Below, in pieces: positions 50,301-55,399 of a stretch of DNA of 64,000 bases. A model generated the notes under the pieces. The model was not told the DNA's origin, made no database searches, and was given only the letters and a program-made list of their open reading frames with translations. The stretch spans positions 25,499,201-25,563,200 of the forward strand of contig CM054184.1 in NCBI GenBank assembly GCA_028829895.1, in the 5' to 3' direction. The translations under genes and the position numbers were made by a program. Positions within the stretch are counted from its first letter, which is position 1; each line of letters begins with the position of its first letter. The DNA is from Sinotaia quadrata (Eukaryota; Mollusca; Gastropoda; Architaenioglossa; Viviparidae).

Positions 50301-52443
50301 GAAATCACACAAAATTAAAAATGAAAATCATGAAAATCTCAAATGACTCCAAATGCAGACTGCAAAAACATGAATGAAACAGCAGAACACATACTATATG
50401 GTAATGTCAGTTTCTGGCTGGAACAAAGTATATCAAAAGGCACAAGGAAGTGGCAAAACTCCTACACAGAAACATATGTGAGAACTATGGAGTAAAAGCC
50501 CCGGAAAGAGCATGGATGTACCAACTGGAAGCAGTCATCAAAAGAGACGAAATCAAAATACTGTGGGACTTTGAATAAGGACAGATCAAGTGATTCTGCA
50601 TGAAGTACAGACATTGTAGTTCTCAATAATTCTAATCTTGAATGTTGCTGCTCCAAGTGATAGAAACATAAAAAAAACAAAAGAAAGAGAAAAAAATTGA
50701 AGAATATCAGGATCATAGATTAGAAATCCAGAGACTGTGGAATGTAAAAGCAGAAGTAATACCTGTAGTGATAGGATCTTTAGGGAACATAACACCTGAA
50801 CTCGAAGGCTATCTGAATAAAGTGCCTCGACCACACACAATTGCCCCACTGCTAAAAGAAGCACTCCTAGGAAGTGCTCACATCCTCCATAAAACCTTGG
50901 ATCTTTCAGAATCTTGGTAAGATTCTGAGACCTTGGTACATAACTGACAATCAAGAGAAGTCATGAAAAAAGGAAAATAATAATAATAAATCTGTAGTCA
51001 CAAGTGCCATATAAACAAGTAAAATTTTAATCCTAAAAAAGCTTAAAACCCTTGTTGCCTAATTGAATATGTTGCTACAAATAAGGAATAATGGCAAATA
51101 ACATGTGAGGAAGATATAATTATAAATAAAAAAGCTAACAAAATATTGTTTTATATTAATATGACATTCCAAACAATTTAAGAATATAAAACATTTTTTC
51201 AACCTTAAATGACATTAGTAACAAAACAGAAAAAAGCTTGGGACTAAACAGATCTAAATATATATCCTCTTGAAAAGAATAATAATAATATGAAAAAACT
51301 GGTCTCCACGTATTACAACAGCTTCAAGAATGCCATCAAGCATGTGAGATATGGGTAGTCAGATGAACATCTGAGGTATTTTGCAGTTAACTTGGCAAAG
51401 AAATAATATCTCCTCATACAGGTGGTTTCAATTTGAATTATAGTGAGAATTTAAACAGTGCTTATTCTTTACCCCAGAGATGTTCACATTTAAAGAAAAA
51501 TTACACCTTAAAGGAATGAAGCCTAATGGCTACGCTATCATTGCATTATTAGAGAGGATTAAATTAGGGTAGGTAATGCTGTGGTTTAAAAATAAATAAA
51601 ATAAATTTCCTAAGGCAAAGAAAGTACCATTAAAATAAAAACATAATTTTTACATATCATGCATATTTTTATGCATTATTTTTATAAAAAATGAAAGTAC
51701 AATTAAGTAAATAGGATGCACATGATATATACAAGAAAGAAAAAGATACAAATATGATATTTCTTAGTGATAGGTCTGAAAAAGGTACCTTCATGATAAT
51801 GGGTAATAGGTCTGAAAAGGTTAGAAAAATAAGTAGTAATGGTTAAAAGAATAATTAGACAAAAATTAAATTTTTATAATCTCATCAATTGAATATCTAT
51901 CTTTTGCATCAAACACTGTTAATTTTACAGATAAAGAAATTAAATTAAAATTTTATTCATTATCATACAAGGTGTGATAAAAAATAAAATGTGAAAATGT
52001 TTGCTTATTACAATTCCCGAGTTAGTCATCAAGTTCAAGAGCAATGAATTACTAATCTGTGTGCTCAAGTACATGATTTACCACTTATATATATTTATCT
52101 TTCAGTCTAAATAAATTTAATTTGCTTATAAAATTTGATGAAAAATGAAAATAAACAGAATTAAGAATAACAGATAGTTGGAGAATGCTTAAAGTTTATT
52201 ATAAAAAAACCAAAAAAACATGAAGAGCATTTTGTCACCATTCCCATAAAGAAACTAAAGTTGGTTTATCTTGCTTATGTTATTGTACTACGAACTAAGC
52301 TGTATAAAACTTTAATAAATAAACAAATAGACTTAATTGACCATGCATAGTTACCTGGCATGGCCCATATGAGAGGCATCATAAACAGTGGGGCCACAGC
52401 TGTACCACAATACCCTTTTGCCTGACTGAGGCACAAACACCTC
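5198..52443 (-). CDS. CARS1: Cysteinyl-tRNA synthetase, cytosolic; 19 exons, N-terminus missing
   Basis: Charges tRNA-Cys with cysteine in the cytosol, using ATP. The 19 exons listed separately sum to 2,130 nt: 709 residues plus a TAA stop, with every splice phase compatible. Numbering from the first residue seen, the HIGH motif is HMGH (25-28). Candidate zinc ligands are Cys16, Cys302 and the HHDNE segment (327-331). KMSKS is at 360-364. Residues about 63-220 correspond to the insertion typical of eukaryotic enzymes. Residues about 600-709 are the charged C-terminal extension. Length and order match animal cytosolic CysRS (human about 750 aa); bacterial and mitochondrial forms are shorter and lack the tail. 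About 20-40 N-terminal residues, including the start codon, were not located. The genomic span is at least 47 kb. No frameshift or in-frame stop was found, so the gene looks intact. Confidence 0.95.
5348..8582 (-). other. CARS1 intron before the last exon
   Basis: Holds the minisatellite at 6535-7110 and weakly repeated segments at about 7530-7770 (AACTAACAATAT...GGACT-AGAATTAA). Otherwise AT-rich with nothing recognised. Confidence 0.7.
6535..7110. repeat. Minisatellite, ~54-70 bp unit, about 9 copies
   Basis: The repeated core includes TATCACTACTGCACAAATAA, AAGATTGCTAACCTCAAGGC and AACCCTGTTGTG. The central copies (about 6690-7015) are nearly identical; the outer ones at 6535-6690 and 7020-7110 are diverged. 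The minus strand stays open across several units, but the repeated peptide is a by-product of the array, not evidence of a gene. Confidence 0.9.
8583..8666 (-). CDS. CARS1: CARS1 exon, KIPPSELF...KYSKFD segment
   Basis: 84 nt, phase 0 at both ends; acceptor GTTTTAAG, donor AAG/GTGAGA. Encodes [20 protein letters not shown] and KYSKFDDK. This '[15 protein letters not shown]' motif is a hallmark of the C-terminal extension of animal cytosolic CysRS. Confidence 0.95.
8667..11922 (-). other. CARS1 intron
   Basis: Mostly AT-rich. 9690-10215 is a degenerate, GC-richer tandem region described separately; nothing else is recognised. Confidence 0.6.
9690..10215. repeat. Degenerate tandem region, two related motifs
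   Basis: About 9700-9970 repeats 'CACTTTTGCTACAC / TTCACTAC' phrases with spacing near 40 bp. 10010-10200 repeats 'GACCA-AACAGCTAGACTTGTGCACTGT' with about 43-47 bp spacing, about four to five copies. Both are diverged. Confidence 0.7.
11923..11982 (-). CDS. CARS1: CARS1 exon, Lys/Glu-rich tail; weak donor
   Basis: 60 nt. Acceptor TTTACAG, encodes [20 protein letters not shown], a charged helix as in the animal tail. The frame and the next exon require a phase 0 exit after AAA. The donor there is GTCTGG, far from the GTAAGT consensus, and no better donor lies nearby. Reading through would reach a stop within about 16 codons (VWQNLF...). The exact 3' edge is the least certain of the model. 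Confidence 0.8.
11970..12195. repeat. Tandem duplication that includes an exon edge
   Basis: Three related segments beginning TTCTTGCTGTA at about 11978, 12052 and 12115. Each is followed by sequence related to AAAAGAAAAACAAA, TTATATGGCAA, TTCTTGTTATTA and TATCTAGCC. The first copy contains the acceptor and first codons of the 60-nt CARS1 exon, so the repeats carry decoy acceptors upstream of the real one in transcription order. Confidence 0.85.
11983..14760 (-). other. CARS1 intron
   Basis: After the acceptor duplication it is AT-rich. 13,470-14,130 is noticeably GC-richer, with short open frames on both strands, but none resembles a known protein; it may be an old transposon fragment. Confidence 0.5.
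14761..14915 (-). CDS. CARS1: CARS1 exon, anticodon-binding helix and start of tail
   Basis: 155 nt. Acceptor CTGTGCAG; completes Val, then encodes [20 protein letters not shown] and [11 protein letters not shown]. Donor AAG/GTACTT, phase 0. The 'L.D..RD..LP..GVR.ED.EG' block is conserved; the charged tail begins at the end of the exon. Confidence 0.95.
14916..17235 (-). other. CARS1 intron, nothing recognised
   Basis: AT-rich; two loosely similar segments near 15775-15850 and 15865-15930 share 'TGTGCATTGGACT-CTGTGC'. No coding or RNA gene seen. Confidence 0.55.
17236..17317 (-). CDS. CARS1: CARS1 exon, VMPYL helix
   Basis: 82 nt. Acceptor GTAACCAG, encodes [19 protein letters not shown] then YLAREQK, and leaves phase 1 at AAAG/GTAAAT. 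The conserved 'VMPYL...FR..VR..AREQK' pattern fits the family. Confidence 0.94.
17318..19829 (-). other. CARS1 intron with short duplications
   Basis: Contains a roughly 55-bp segment at 18671-18725 repeated at 19452-19506 (core ATAATATTATGAA, TTTTTGAAAAGG, AAAAGGCAT), a related partial pair at 18640/18750, and the degenerate array at 19300-19460. Confidence 0.6.
19300..19460. repeat. Degenerate ~31-33 bp tandem repeat, about 5 copies
   Basis: Units look like 'GTGTGACCAATCATTGATCTGT'-type phrases with differences in each copy. Confidence 0.7.
19830..19895 (-). CDS. CARS1: CARS1 exon, IFGAI...IGFP linker
   Basis: 66 nt, phase 0 at both ends; acceptor TTTAATAG, donor AAT/GTAAGT. Encodes [20 protein letters not shown]. 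The IFGA and GFP pieces are conserved; the Gly/Ser-rich end is a variable linker in animals. Confidence 0.93.
19896..22033 (-). other. CARS1 intron
   Basis: A 35-bp direct duplication sits at about 19974-20042 (core ATTACCAGTAAAT, GATTGGATT). About 20215-20570 resembles, in outline, segments near 18800-19090 and 33330-33500. The shared phrase CTACTATCTCAGATTG is exact only between the last two. This may be an old interspersed family. Confidence 0.4.
22034..22182 (-). CDS. CARS1: CARS1 exon, helical anticodon-side domain
   Basis: 149 nt. Completes Asp, then encodes [15 protein letters not shown] and [20 protein letters not shown]. Acceptor CTTTCAG, donor AAG/GTGAAT, phase 0 out. The RRPN block and the helix ending in -LFK match animal CysRS, where it leads into IFGA. 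Confidence 0.95.
22855..22895 (-). CDS. CARS1: CARS1 41-nt micro-exon, [13 protein letters not shown]
   Basis: 41 nt. Takes one base to finish Val, encodes [13 protein letters not shown], and leaves one base. Acceptor TTTTTTCAG, donor TGTG/GTAAGA. Corresponds to the animal segment 'xFxxKxxxIHxALCD'. Easily missed by gene finders because of its size. Confidence 0.9.
23530..23690. repeat. 57-bp tandem repeat, about 2.5 copies
   Basis: Units contain TTAATGAAGAAAGGTCACAA, TCCA-ACAGTGTGCCCATAAC and TAC--CTTCATAAGC. The first two copies are nearly identical; the third breaks off after AAGGTTACAAT. Confidence 0.9.
23900..24430. repeat. ~80-92 bp minisatellite ending at a CARS1 splice donor
   Basis: About five to six diverged units with the pattern GATTGG-GG-A-TGTTCA, GAT--TGATCTTGTGTTTAAA, ATATTTATTT-AAAGAGTA and AAATATTAC-TG. 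The GTAAAATATTAC piece recurs at about 24155, 24327 and 24418. The last copy abuts the exon at 24431, so its reverse complement (GTAATATTTTAC) is the 5' splice site. Confidence 0.8.
24431..24531 (-). CDS. CARS1: CARS1 exon, [10 protein letters not shown] segment
   Basis: 101 nt. Acceptor TTATTAG; encodes [14 protein letters not shown] and a Trp-rich helix ending EEVVLNN. The donor is GT/GTAATA, phase 2, chosen because the join to the next exon gives NNVFLEK; the alternative donor 2 nt earlier gives a stop. The sequence just beyond the donor is the end of a minisatellite array. Confidence 0.9.
24532..25893 (-). other. CARS1 intron
   Basis: About 24905-24975 resembles the end of a decayed hAT-type MITE (CCAATGATTCTCAAATGGTA followed by a TGTGCCATGAAAG phrase). 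The opposite end was not found. The rest is AT-rich. Confidence 0.3.
25894..26127 (-). CDS. CARS1: CARS1 exon with KMSKS motif
   Basis: 234 nt, the largest exon, phase 0 at both ends; acceptor CCTTTAG, donor AAT/GTAAGT. Encodes [20 protein letters not shown], then [10 protein letters not shown] and [15 protein letters not shown] (360-364) is the second class I catalytic signature. Similarity to vertebrate CARS1 is very high throughout, which anchors the whole gene model. Confidence 0.98.
26745..26941. mobile_element. hAT-type MITE, 197 bp, 8-bp target duplication
   Basis: Bounded by identical 8-bp repeats GAATAGGA at 26737-26744 and 26942-26949. The element starts CTCGGGTGCAGAAAC and ends GTTTGTGCAGCCCTG. 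The reverse complement of the end, CAGGGCTGCACAAAC, matches the start at 11 of 15 positions. Inside, GGGCTGCATGCAGCCC and GGCCGCGG give the GC-rich subterminal palindrome common in non-autonomous hAT elements. It carries no transposase. Confidence 0.85.
26929..27036. repeat. 54-bp tandem duplication spanning the MITE's right end
   Basis: The segment from GTTTGTGCAGCCCTG through GAATAGGAGATTACACA to AGCAGGTATCAATGAT occurs twice in a row without visible changes, so a second copy of the MITE terminus and target site follows directly. The identity implies the duplication is younger than the insertion. Confidence 0.9.
27312..27440 (-). CDS. CARS1: CARS1 exon with second Zn ligand and HHDNE; GC donor
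   Basis: 129 nt, phase 0 at both ends. Encodes [13 protein letters not shown], then [18 protein letters not shown]. Cys302 and the HHDNE segment supply zinc ligands that position the cysteine thiol. The following intron begins GCAAGA: GAG/GCAAGA joins GAG to GCT of the next exon and restores the conserved AQSEA. No GT donor fits the frame and homology. This is therefore a GC-AG intron. Confidence 0.95.
27540..27995. repeat. ~66-75 bp minisatellite, about 5-6 copies
   Basis: Units contain AAATGAAGCAAGTAT-AAAT, AAATCTGCATATTTCTCTAA and ATTTAAATAATAAA-ACATAA. Copies at 27840-27990 are closest to each other; 27545-27780 is diverged. The minus-strand open frame at 27767-27997 repeats a peptide pattern only because the array does. 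Confidence 0.8.
28661..28761 (-). CDS. CARS1: CARS1 exon, [15 protein letters not shown] segment
   Basis: 101 nt. Completes a Gly codon, then encodes [10 protein letters not shown] and [16 protein letters not shown], ending WGK. Acceptor ATATTAG, donor AAAG/GTACAA, phase 0 out. This is one of the most conserved CysRS blocks, in the active-site region. Confidence 0.96.
29925..30160. repeat. 84-bp minisatellite, about 3 copies
   Basis: Units contain GGCAATCTCTACAGCTAGTA, CAGATGTACATCTTTGAAAG, TGGTCATGTGAGAAAATGGA and AAAATCTTTG--TAAATTT. Open frames on both strands follow the unit and are not evidence of a gene. Confidence 0.9.
30731..30780. repeat. Perfect inverted repeat, 21-bp arms, 8-bp loop
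   Basis: The left arm at 30731-30751 begins AATCTTTGAAGATACT; the right arm at 30760-30780 is its exact reverse complement. The 8-base spacer is GTATGCAG. Either strand would fold into a stable hairpin. Confidence 0.95.
31790..31911 (-). CDS. CARS1: CARS1 exon, NGSVYFDT segment
   Basis: 122 nt. Completes an Ala codon, then encodes [14 protein letters not shown] and [20 protein letters not shown]. Acceptor TTTTAATAG; donor GAAG/GTAAAA leaves phase 1. The conserved NGSVYFD, KLVPEA and EGEG blocks are all present. Confidence 0.95.
31912..35032 (-). other. CARS1 intron with transposon remnants
   Basis: (GAT)n lies at 32465-32490. 33130-33300 resembles a decayed MITE whose right end reads as CAGGGTTTCTCAATTAGGA on the minus strand. 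34145-34560 is a non-LTR reverse-transcriptase fragment. 33990-34015 (TGTTCAGTGGTAAGTGTGC) resembles a tRNA A-box, but no B-box follows. Confidence 0.5.
34145..34560 (-). pseudogene. Non-LTR retrotransposon reverse-transcriptase fragment
   Basis: Minus-strand translation gives [14 protein letters not shown] at about 34500-34555, the reverse-transcriptase 'KAxDxxW' region. After a frameshift it gives [19 protein letters not shown] at about 34335-34395, the '[15 protein letters not shown]' block. The frame change and later degeneration show a dead copy. The wording is closest to Jockey/CR1-type LINEs; the clade was not resolved. Confidence 0.8.
35033..35121 (-). CDS. CARS1: CARS1 exon, [13 protein letters not shown] segment
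   Basis: 89 nt, enters in phase 0 after GTGTAG and leaves in phase 2 at GC/GTAAGT. Encodes [17 protein letters not shown] and the helix before the NGSVYFD strand. Nearly identical in character to vertebrate CARS1. Confidence 0.95.
36230..38010. repeat. Degenerate satellite (~60-70 bp unit), split by a hAT insertion
   Basis: Phrases of the type TTTAAATAAATATAGAACTT, AATTACAATAACAACTATA and GCATAAAGGTTTACTT recur at about 36245, 36320, 36345, 36450, 36505, and again at 37890, 37935 and 37980 on the far side of the insertion. Divergence is high. Confidence 0.7.
36554..37886. mobile_element. Non-autonomous hAT-type element, 1,333 bp, 8-bp target duplication
   Basis: Flanked by CTTTAAAT at 36546-36553 and 37887-37894. 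The left end is CAGGTCTCCAAACTAC. The right end read on the minus strand is AAGGGTTCTCCAAACTTTT, sharing TCTCCAAACT. GC-rich CGGCCCGCGGGCTGCATG and GCGGCCCGTGG lie just inside the left end, a common hAT subterminal signature. Interior open frames are all under 75 codons and show no transposase, so it is probably mobilised in trans or a deletion derivative. Confidence 0.85.
38371..38511 (-). CDS. CARS1: CARS1 exon, insertion segment with FWE motif
   Basis: 141 nt, phase 0 at both ends; acceptor TTTGCAG, donor CAG/GTATAT. Encodes [17 protein letters not shown], then [20 protein letters not shown]. The 'IFS-LP-FWE-FH-DMEAL' pattern is strongly conserved in animal cytosolic CysRS. Confidence 0.95.
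40988..41060. repeat. Inverted repeat, perfect 18-bp arms, 37-bp spacer
   Basis: AATTTGGAGTCAGAGTCA at 40988-41005 is exactly reverse-complemented at 41043-41060. Similar 'TCCAACTC / GGAGCTGG' phrases occur at about 40,305-40,375, suggesting a MITE whose termini are rich in GAGTC. Confidence 0.85.
41550..42170 (-). pseudogene. Non-LTR retrotransposon reverse-transcriptase remnant
   Basis: The minus strand shows, in order: [15 protein letters not shown] (about 42,110-42,155), like the RT 'K--GPDGIPA' block; IKDFLSD and QKVMEDDK (about 41,675-41,720); then [10 protein letters not shown] and INDLSN (about 41,570-41,640), like 'G-PQGTVLGPLLF--YINDL'; and FADES near 41,540, in place of the catalytic FADDT. 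Several stops and frameshifts show a dead copy of CR1/Jockey-like character. Confidence 0.75.
42398..42538 (-). CDS. CARS1: CARS1 exon, variable insertion segment
   Basis: 141 nt, phase 0 at both ends; acceptor CTTTAG, donor CAG/GTAAGA. Encodes [18 protein letters not shown] and ends GEENIRQ. It is weakly conserved between animals apart from the 'D-x-DKK-x-M' core, as expected for this part of the eukaryotic insertion. Placement rests mainly on frame, splice sites and order. Confidence 0.9.
42539..44516 (-). other. CARS1 intron, nothing recognised
   Basis: AT-rich. 43,500-43,800 is less AT-rich and carries an 83-codon plus-strand open frame without recognisable similarity; I treat it as non-coding. 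Confidence 0.5.
44517..44615 (-). CDS. CARS1: CARS1 exon, start of eukaryotic insertion
   Basis: 99 nt, phase 0 at both ends; acceptor TTTAG, donor TTG/GTTAGT. Encodes [11 protein letters not shown] followed by a helical acidic/basic stretch ending EEAML. The usual animal sequence here is IIKRARQ; the third residue is Ile instead of Lys. RARQNH is well conserved. Confidence 0.93.
44616..47165 (-). other. CARS1 intron
   Basis: Contains an ACAC/ATGC-type microsatellite near 45,033-45,090 and (AGAT)n near 46,068-46,085, with related degenerate AGATA-rich sequence to about 46,270. No coding sequence seen. Confidence 0.6.
47166..47262 (-). CDS. CARS1: CARS1 exon, Rossmann-fold continuation
   Basis: 97 nt. 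The acceptor CAACAG completes an Arg codon split with the HIGH exon. Encodes [10 protein letters not shown] and [13 protein letters not shown], the conserved 'NITDIDDK' strand of CysRS. Ends in phase 0 at AAG/GTATAG. The intron between this and the HIGH exon is about 5.1 kb and carries the R2-like retrotransposon. Confidence 0.95.
47551..47586. repeat. (GCAC)n(AC)n microsatellite
   Basis: GCACGCACGCACGCAC followed by an AC run. Confidence 0.9.
48192..48219. repeat. (TAA)n microsatellite
   Basis: Perfect TAA repeat of about nine units, 5' of the R2-like remnant. Confidence 0.95.
48965..49168 (+). repeat. 46-47 bp tandem amplification inside the LINE, about 4 copies
   Basis: Unit AAGTCCAAAGCTACAAGAGA, then ATATAAAAACAAGTCAGACA and AGTCCT. 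Copies alternate between AAAGCTACAAG and AAGCTAAAAG versions. The unit is coding sequence of the element (YK-KSDK region), so the expansion arose after insertion or in a defective source. Confidence 0.9.
49349..49984. mobile_element. 636-bp insertion nested in the R2-like LINE, 10-bp target duplication
   Basis: GTAAATAGAC occurs at 49339-49348 and 49985-49994. The LINE reads ...ADVNR before and NRLYVS... after, so removing the insert plus one repeat restores the expected 'ADVNRLYVS'. The insert is much GC-richer than its surroundings, with CAA/CCA-rich tracts, a C9 run and GCGCCC phrases. The right two-thirds has plus-strand ATGGCTACAACAACATC, which could be the start of a retroelement N-terminal region. 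No terminal inverted repeats and no clear poly-A. Possibly a truncated LINE or SINE. Confidence 0.75.
50996..52354 (-). other. CARS1 intron, 3' part, nothing recognised
   Basis: AT-rich sequence between the LINE tail and the HIGH exon (intron 3' to the exon in transcription order). No repeat or coding signal found. Confidence 0.5.
52355..52443 (-). CDS. CARS1: CARS1 exon with HIGH motif (residues 1-30 seen)
   Basis: Starts in phase 0 after a TTTTTGCAG acceptor and ends in phase 2 at CCAG/GTAACT. It encodes [10 protein letters not shown], then [16 protein letters not shown]. Cys16 in CGPTVYD is the expected first zinc ligand, and HMGH is the class I ATP-binding motif. It is the most 5' exon I can identify. 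The residues before EVF in animal enzymes are variable except for a short conserved stretch, which I could not find upstream in this window. Confidence 0.95.
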
Positions 52444-53006
52444 CTGCAAAAAATAAACAATAAACAACATCAACAATAAGAAACAAAAAAGAACATTGAA
52501 TAAAACTTCACAAAACATTTGATCACATATAGATACTGTTATTTCCACACTGTGGAAAAGTGGTCTAGGGAGATGGATTTGATGACATGTCAAAACTATT
52601 TTCGCTTGATTGAGGCTATTATGTTGGACTTATTTATCATTTATTTTAGTGTTATTATTAACTTTTAGTTTTACTTCCACTGGGGCTGCTTCTCTGTGTT
52701 ATAAGTTTTATTTTATTGGTAATTTGTTTTTTTCTAATGGGTTTATTAGAGACACAGCATTAAATTATAATCCCTCTACCCCTGACAATCAATTATATTT
52801 TTTTTTTAAAACAAAAAAAGCTCTCTACCCTGTCAAATCTTGATTCTGGGATTTTTAGAACTGATTGGATTTGAACTGTCTTAGTATGTCAGTAAGGAAG
52901 TAGGAGCAGTATGTTACCAAGAAGTTTGTATCAAGGCTTTTGTGATTATCCAGAATGTACTGATTAGCTTATTTGTATGTGGAATATGGACTACTAGACT
53001 CAAAAG

Positions 53007-53058
<52 letters not shown>

Positions 53059-53580
53059 TCTGAATTAAAATGCTACTTCAAAGACCAGAAAGCATGACTG
53101 TGTAACCAATTCTATTTCTTTCTATCTCTCATAGAATTAGTCTGTCATACTCTGCAAACTGATATAAAACTAGATGGACAAACATCATCTCCCCCCTCCC
53201 CTGTATTATTTATTTACATTATGTCTGAAGTAATTTCAATGAAAATTTTTCTAGCACACTTCTTCTTTTTTGATTAACTTTTCATTATTTTCTTTGAGAA
53301 ATTTAAAAAAACCCAAACCACTTTGTATGCTTCCAGACAAACTGCACTGTTTCAATTGCAGTTACATTTCACAAAGAAAACAATGCCAAGTTGAAACTTA
53401 AGAGGTATCTGTCTCTGGACAACCTGTAGTCGTAATATAAATGGATTTTTATTAAGTTCACTTTTAATCTTAACCATTGCTGTTTGGTCAGATGCAAAGT
53501 TACATTTTGTTTATGATTTTCCAACAATCATATCACACACGTGGCTTTTTAGATGGGAAATAACTGCAGGAGGCTTGATA
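52444..53580. other. Upstream of the HIGH exon; (GT)n microsatellite
   Basis: Probable CARS1 intron. A perfect (TG)25 lies at 53008-53057. No upstream CARS1 exon was found here. Confidence 0.5.
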
Positions 53581-53983
53581 GTTTCTAATAGTGGACACGC
53601 GACCGCCTGTCTGTCACAGTAGGCCTTCACCCTGATGCTGCTTGTTGGCATGGCAATGGGTCAATAGAAAGCTGCTTTTATCTGATTGGTTGAGAATGTC
53701 TGATACAATTACTTGTTTACGAGGGCAGTCGGCGCAGCTTCGCGCGTGCAGTTTGGCAGCTCTATTCTTATCTTCACGCACATGGTAGTGGCAAGCAGAC
53801 TGTGTAGATAAACGTGGATGGAGTCTGAGAAGTGTACTGGTAGCGTCGAAGTTACACGCAGATGGAGGCTAGGAGGTGTAGTAGAGGAGTGTCATTACTA
53901 AGACAACGACGATTTATACACGTTAGGAGAATCTTCGTTACAATTTTTGTTTAATCTTTACTAGAGACTGGTAAAGGAGATAA
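53581..53983 (+). promoter_or_regulatory. CpG-richer block, possible promoter and 5' non-coding exon
   Basis: Within AT-rich surroundings this stretch has many CpG dinucleotides (GACACGCGACCGCC, GTCGGCGCAGCTTCGCGCGT). It ends at a strong plus-strand donor, AGATAAT/GTAAGT, at 53983/53984. ATG-initiated frames inside it (about 53818 and 53861) stop before the donor, so an exon here would be 5' UTR with short upstream ORFs. The start of transcription cannot be placed. Confidence 0.35.
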
Positions 53984-54218
53984 TGTAAGTTGAAGCAGCT
54001 TAATTTAAAAGAGACACATTTTTAAAGAGCACTGATTATTTTTCAAAATATTTCTTTTAAAAACAAAAATTAATATATTTCTTTAAAAATCACTCATAAA
54101 ACTCTGTGTACTGTAATATCCAAAATCAAGTTCATTTTAATATATGTGTTCTATTTTCAACGTATACCGAAGATTTTTCTTTTTAAAAGAAAATTCTGGG
54201 CGAACAACTGTTTGCTAG

Positions 54219-54384
54219 GGAAATCCCCTAATAAAAAGTGTAGCGAAAGACCTTCGAGTGGTATCATCTCCCAGTTTGAGTAACCTGATGGATCTACCGC
54301 AGCGTAACCACGTGGTACTAATTCTGTTATTTATGGAGTACCTGAATAGTTTGGTGTCTGGAACAAATTGGGAACATATATCAC
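54219..54384 (+). CDS. Candidate coding exon with signal-peptide-like start; unrecognised
   Basis: Follows a TTTGCTAG acceptor and ends at TCAC/GTGAGT. The first ATG in the exon is 54288. From it the protein reads MDLPQRNHVVLILLFMEYLN, then SLVSGTNWEHIS: a short polar start, a hydrophobic core and a small-residue cleavage-like site (VSG). That shape suggests a secreted or membrane protein. The frame is also open upstream to 54219, so it could be an internal exon instead. It leaves phase 1, compatible with the acceptor at 55157. No family recognised; this could be chance in a GC-richer region. Confidence 0.3.
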
Positions 54385-54742
54385 GTGAGTATCCCTCACC
54401 GCTCTTATGTAATAAAGTTAATGTCCTTGACTGGGGCGCGGGTTGTAAATGAGAAAGGATGCATGCCATTTTTGTTCTCTTTTATTGGTTTATTTTATTC
54501 GTTTTTGACTGTAAATATCAGTCGTGTTGTTATAAATGTGCATATTATATTTAATAATGAGTATAATAATATGTGTGCATATTAATTATATAATTAAAAA
54601 TTATAATAAAATATGGGAGAAATGGCTATCCAACTTTACAGTATCACTATCAGCTGTACGAATATGTAATGTGAATTTACATTAGCTGATTCGGTCTTTT
54701 CAGATCAACGAGTGAGAGTGCCAACATGATACTGAATTAAAG

Positions 54743-54744
<2 letters not shown>

Positions 54745-54784
<40 letters not shown>

Positions 54785-54899
54785 AAAACAGAAGTGACTC
54801 CTCAAGAATAAATGTATCGCAGGATGGTTAGTTTATTTTTATTGATAATAAAGCCGACACCGCTTATAAGTTATATGTGTGTGTGTGTGTGTGTGTGTG
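54745..54899. repeat. (AC)n and (GT)n microsatellites in opposite orientation
   Basis: (AC)19 at 54745-54782 and (TG)12 at 54876-54899, about 90 bp apart. On a single strand the two could pair with each other. They fall inside the intron of the candidate plus-strand gene. Confidence 0.95.
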
Positions 54900-55157
54900 A
54901 AAAAGCCACGTGCGCACACTGCCTATAATTACTGAACACTTGATTTGCAAAAGAATATCTGTTTTCAAATAATTGTGATGTATTTCAATATGCGCATTTC
55001 TCGCTTTGGGGATAAACAATTGGAAAGTAGAGGCTTAACATTATGTCTTAGCTCTAGACATTGTCGAATACCTCGAACAGAATCGCGCACTGCTTTTCTT
55101 GAATGCACAATAAATATCGCCTAGAACTTCGCTAAATAGAGTAATATTTTTTTCTAG

Positions 55158-55399
55158 TGTCCACAACAGACATAGCTTTTCATACATTTACAATGATAAA
55201 CTCTTCACTGATCTTGCAATTGCCTTTATCACACCCAAATGCACACCGTGTGGATATTCGCTATGATGCGCCTTTTCTCGCATCCATGACAGGCACTGCA
55301 TTTCAGCTTAGAAATGACTCACATCCTTTAAATGACATTCTCAACGCGCATTGTATACATGCGACCACAATATTGCCTTTCTCCACAAGACCTGACTAG
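55158..55399 (+). CDS. Candidate second coding exon of the same plus-strand gene
   Basis: Preceded by TATTTTTTTCTAG, a good acceptor. In phase with the exon ending at 54384: C+TG gives Leu, then STTDIAFHTFTMINSS, and later HRVDIRYDAPFLASMTG and NDILNAHCIHATTI, ending at a TAG at 55397-55399. The joined product would be about 113 residues. Two N-x-S/T sites (NSS, NDS) fit a secreted protein but prove nothing. No similarity recognised. Confidence 0.28.

Larger units (their letters stand above)
48280..50995 (+). pseudogene. R2-like non-LTR retrotransposon remnant
   Basis: Plus strand, truncated at the 5' side. Blocks in order: [13 protein letters not shown] (48,440), GDSLSP (48,600) and YIDDLKL (48,715-48,740, the catalytic YxDD block). 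These are followed by GYKYLGIL (48,925), YTGGIIDW (49,240), [18 protein letters not shown] (50,070), [18 protein letters not shown] (50,735-50,790) and a tail with (AATAAT)n at 50,983-50,995. The RT words and the late 'DRNIK...EKIEEYQ...RLWN' region with 'VIPVVIG' are typical of R2/HERO-type elements with a restriction-like endonuclease. Stops and frameshifts throughout; interrupted by an insertion at 49,349-49,984. Confidence 0.85.
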
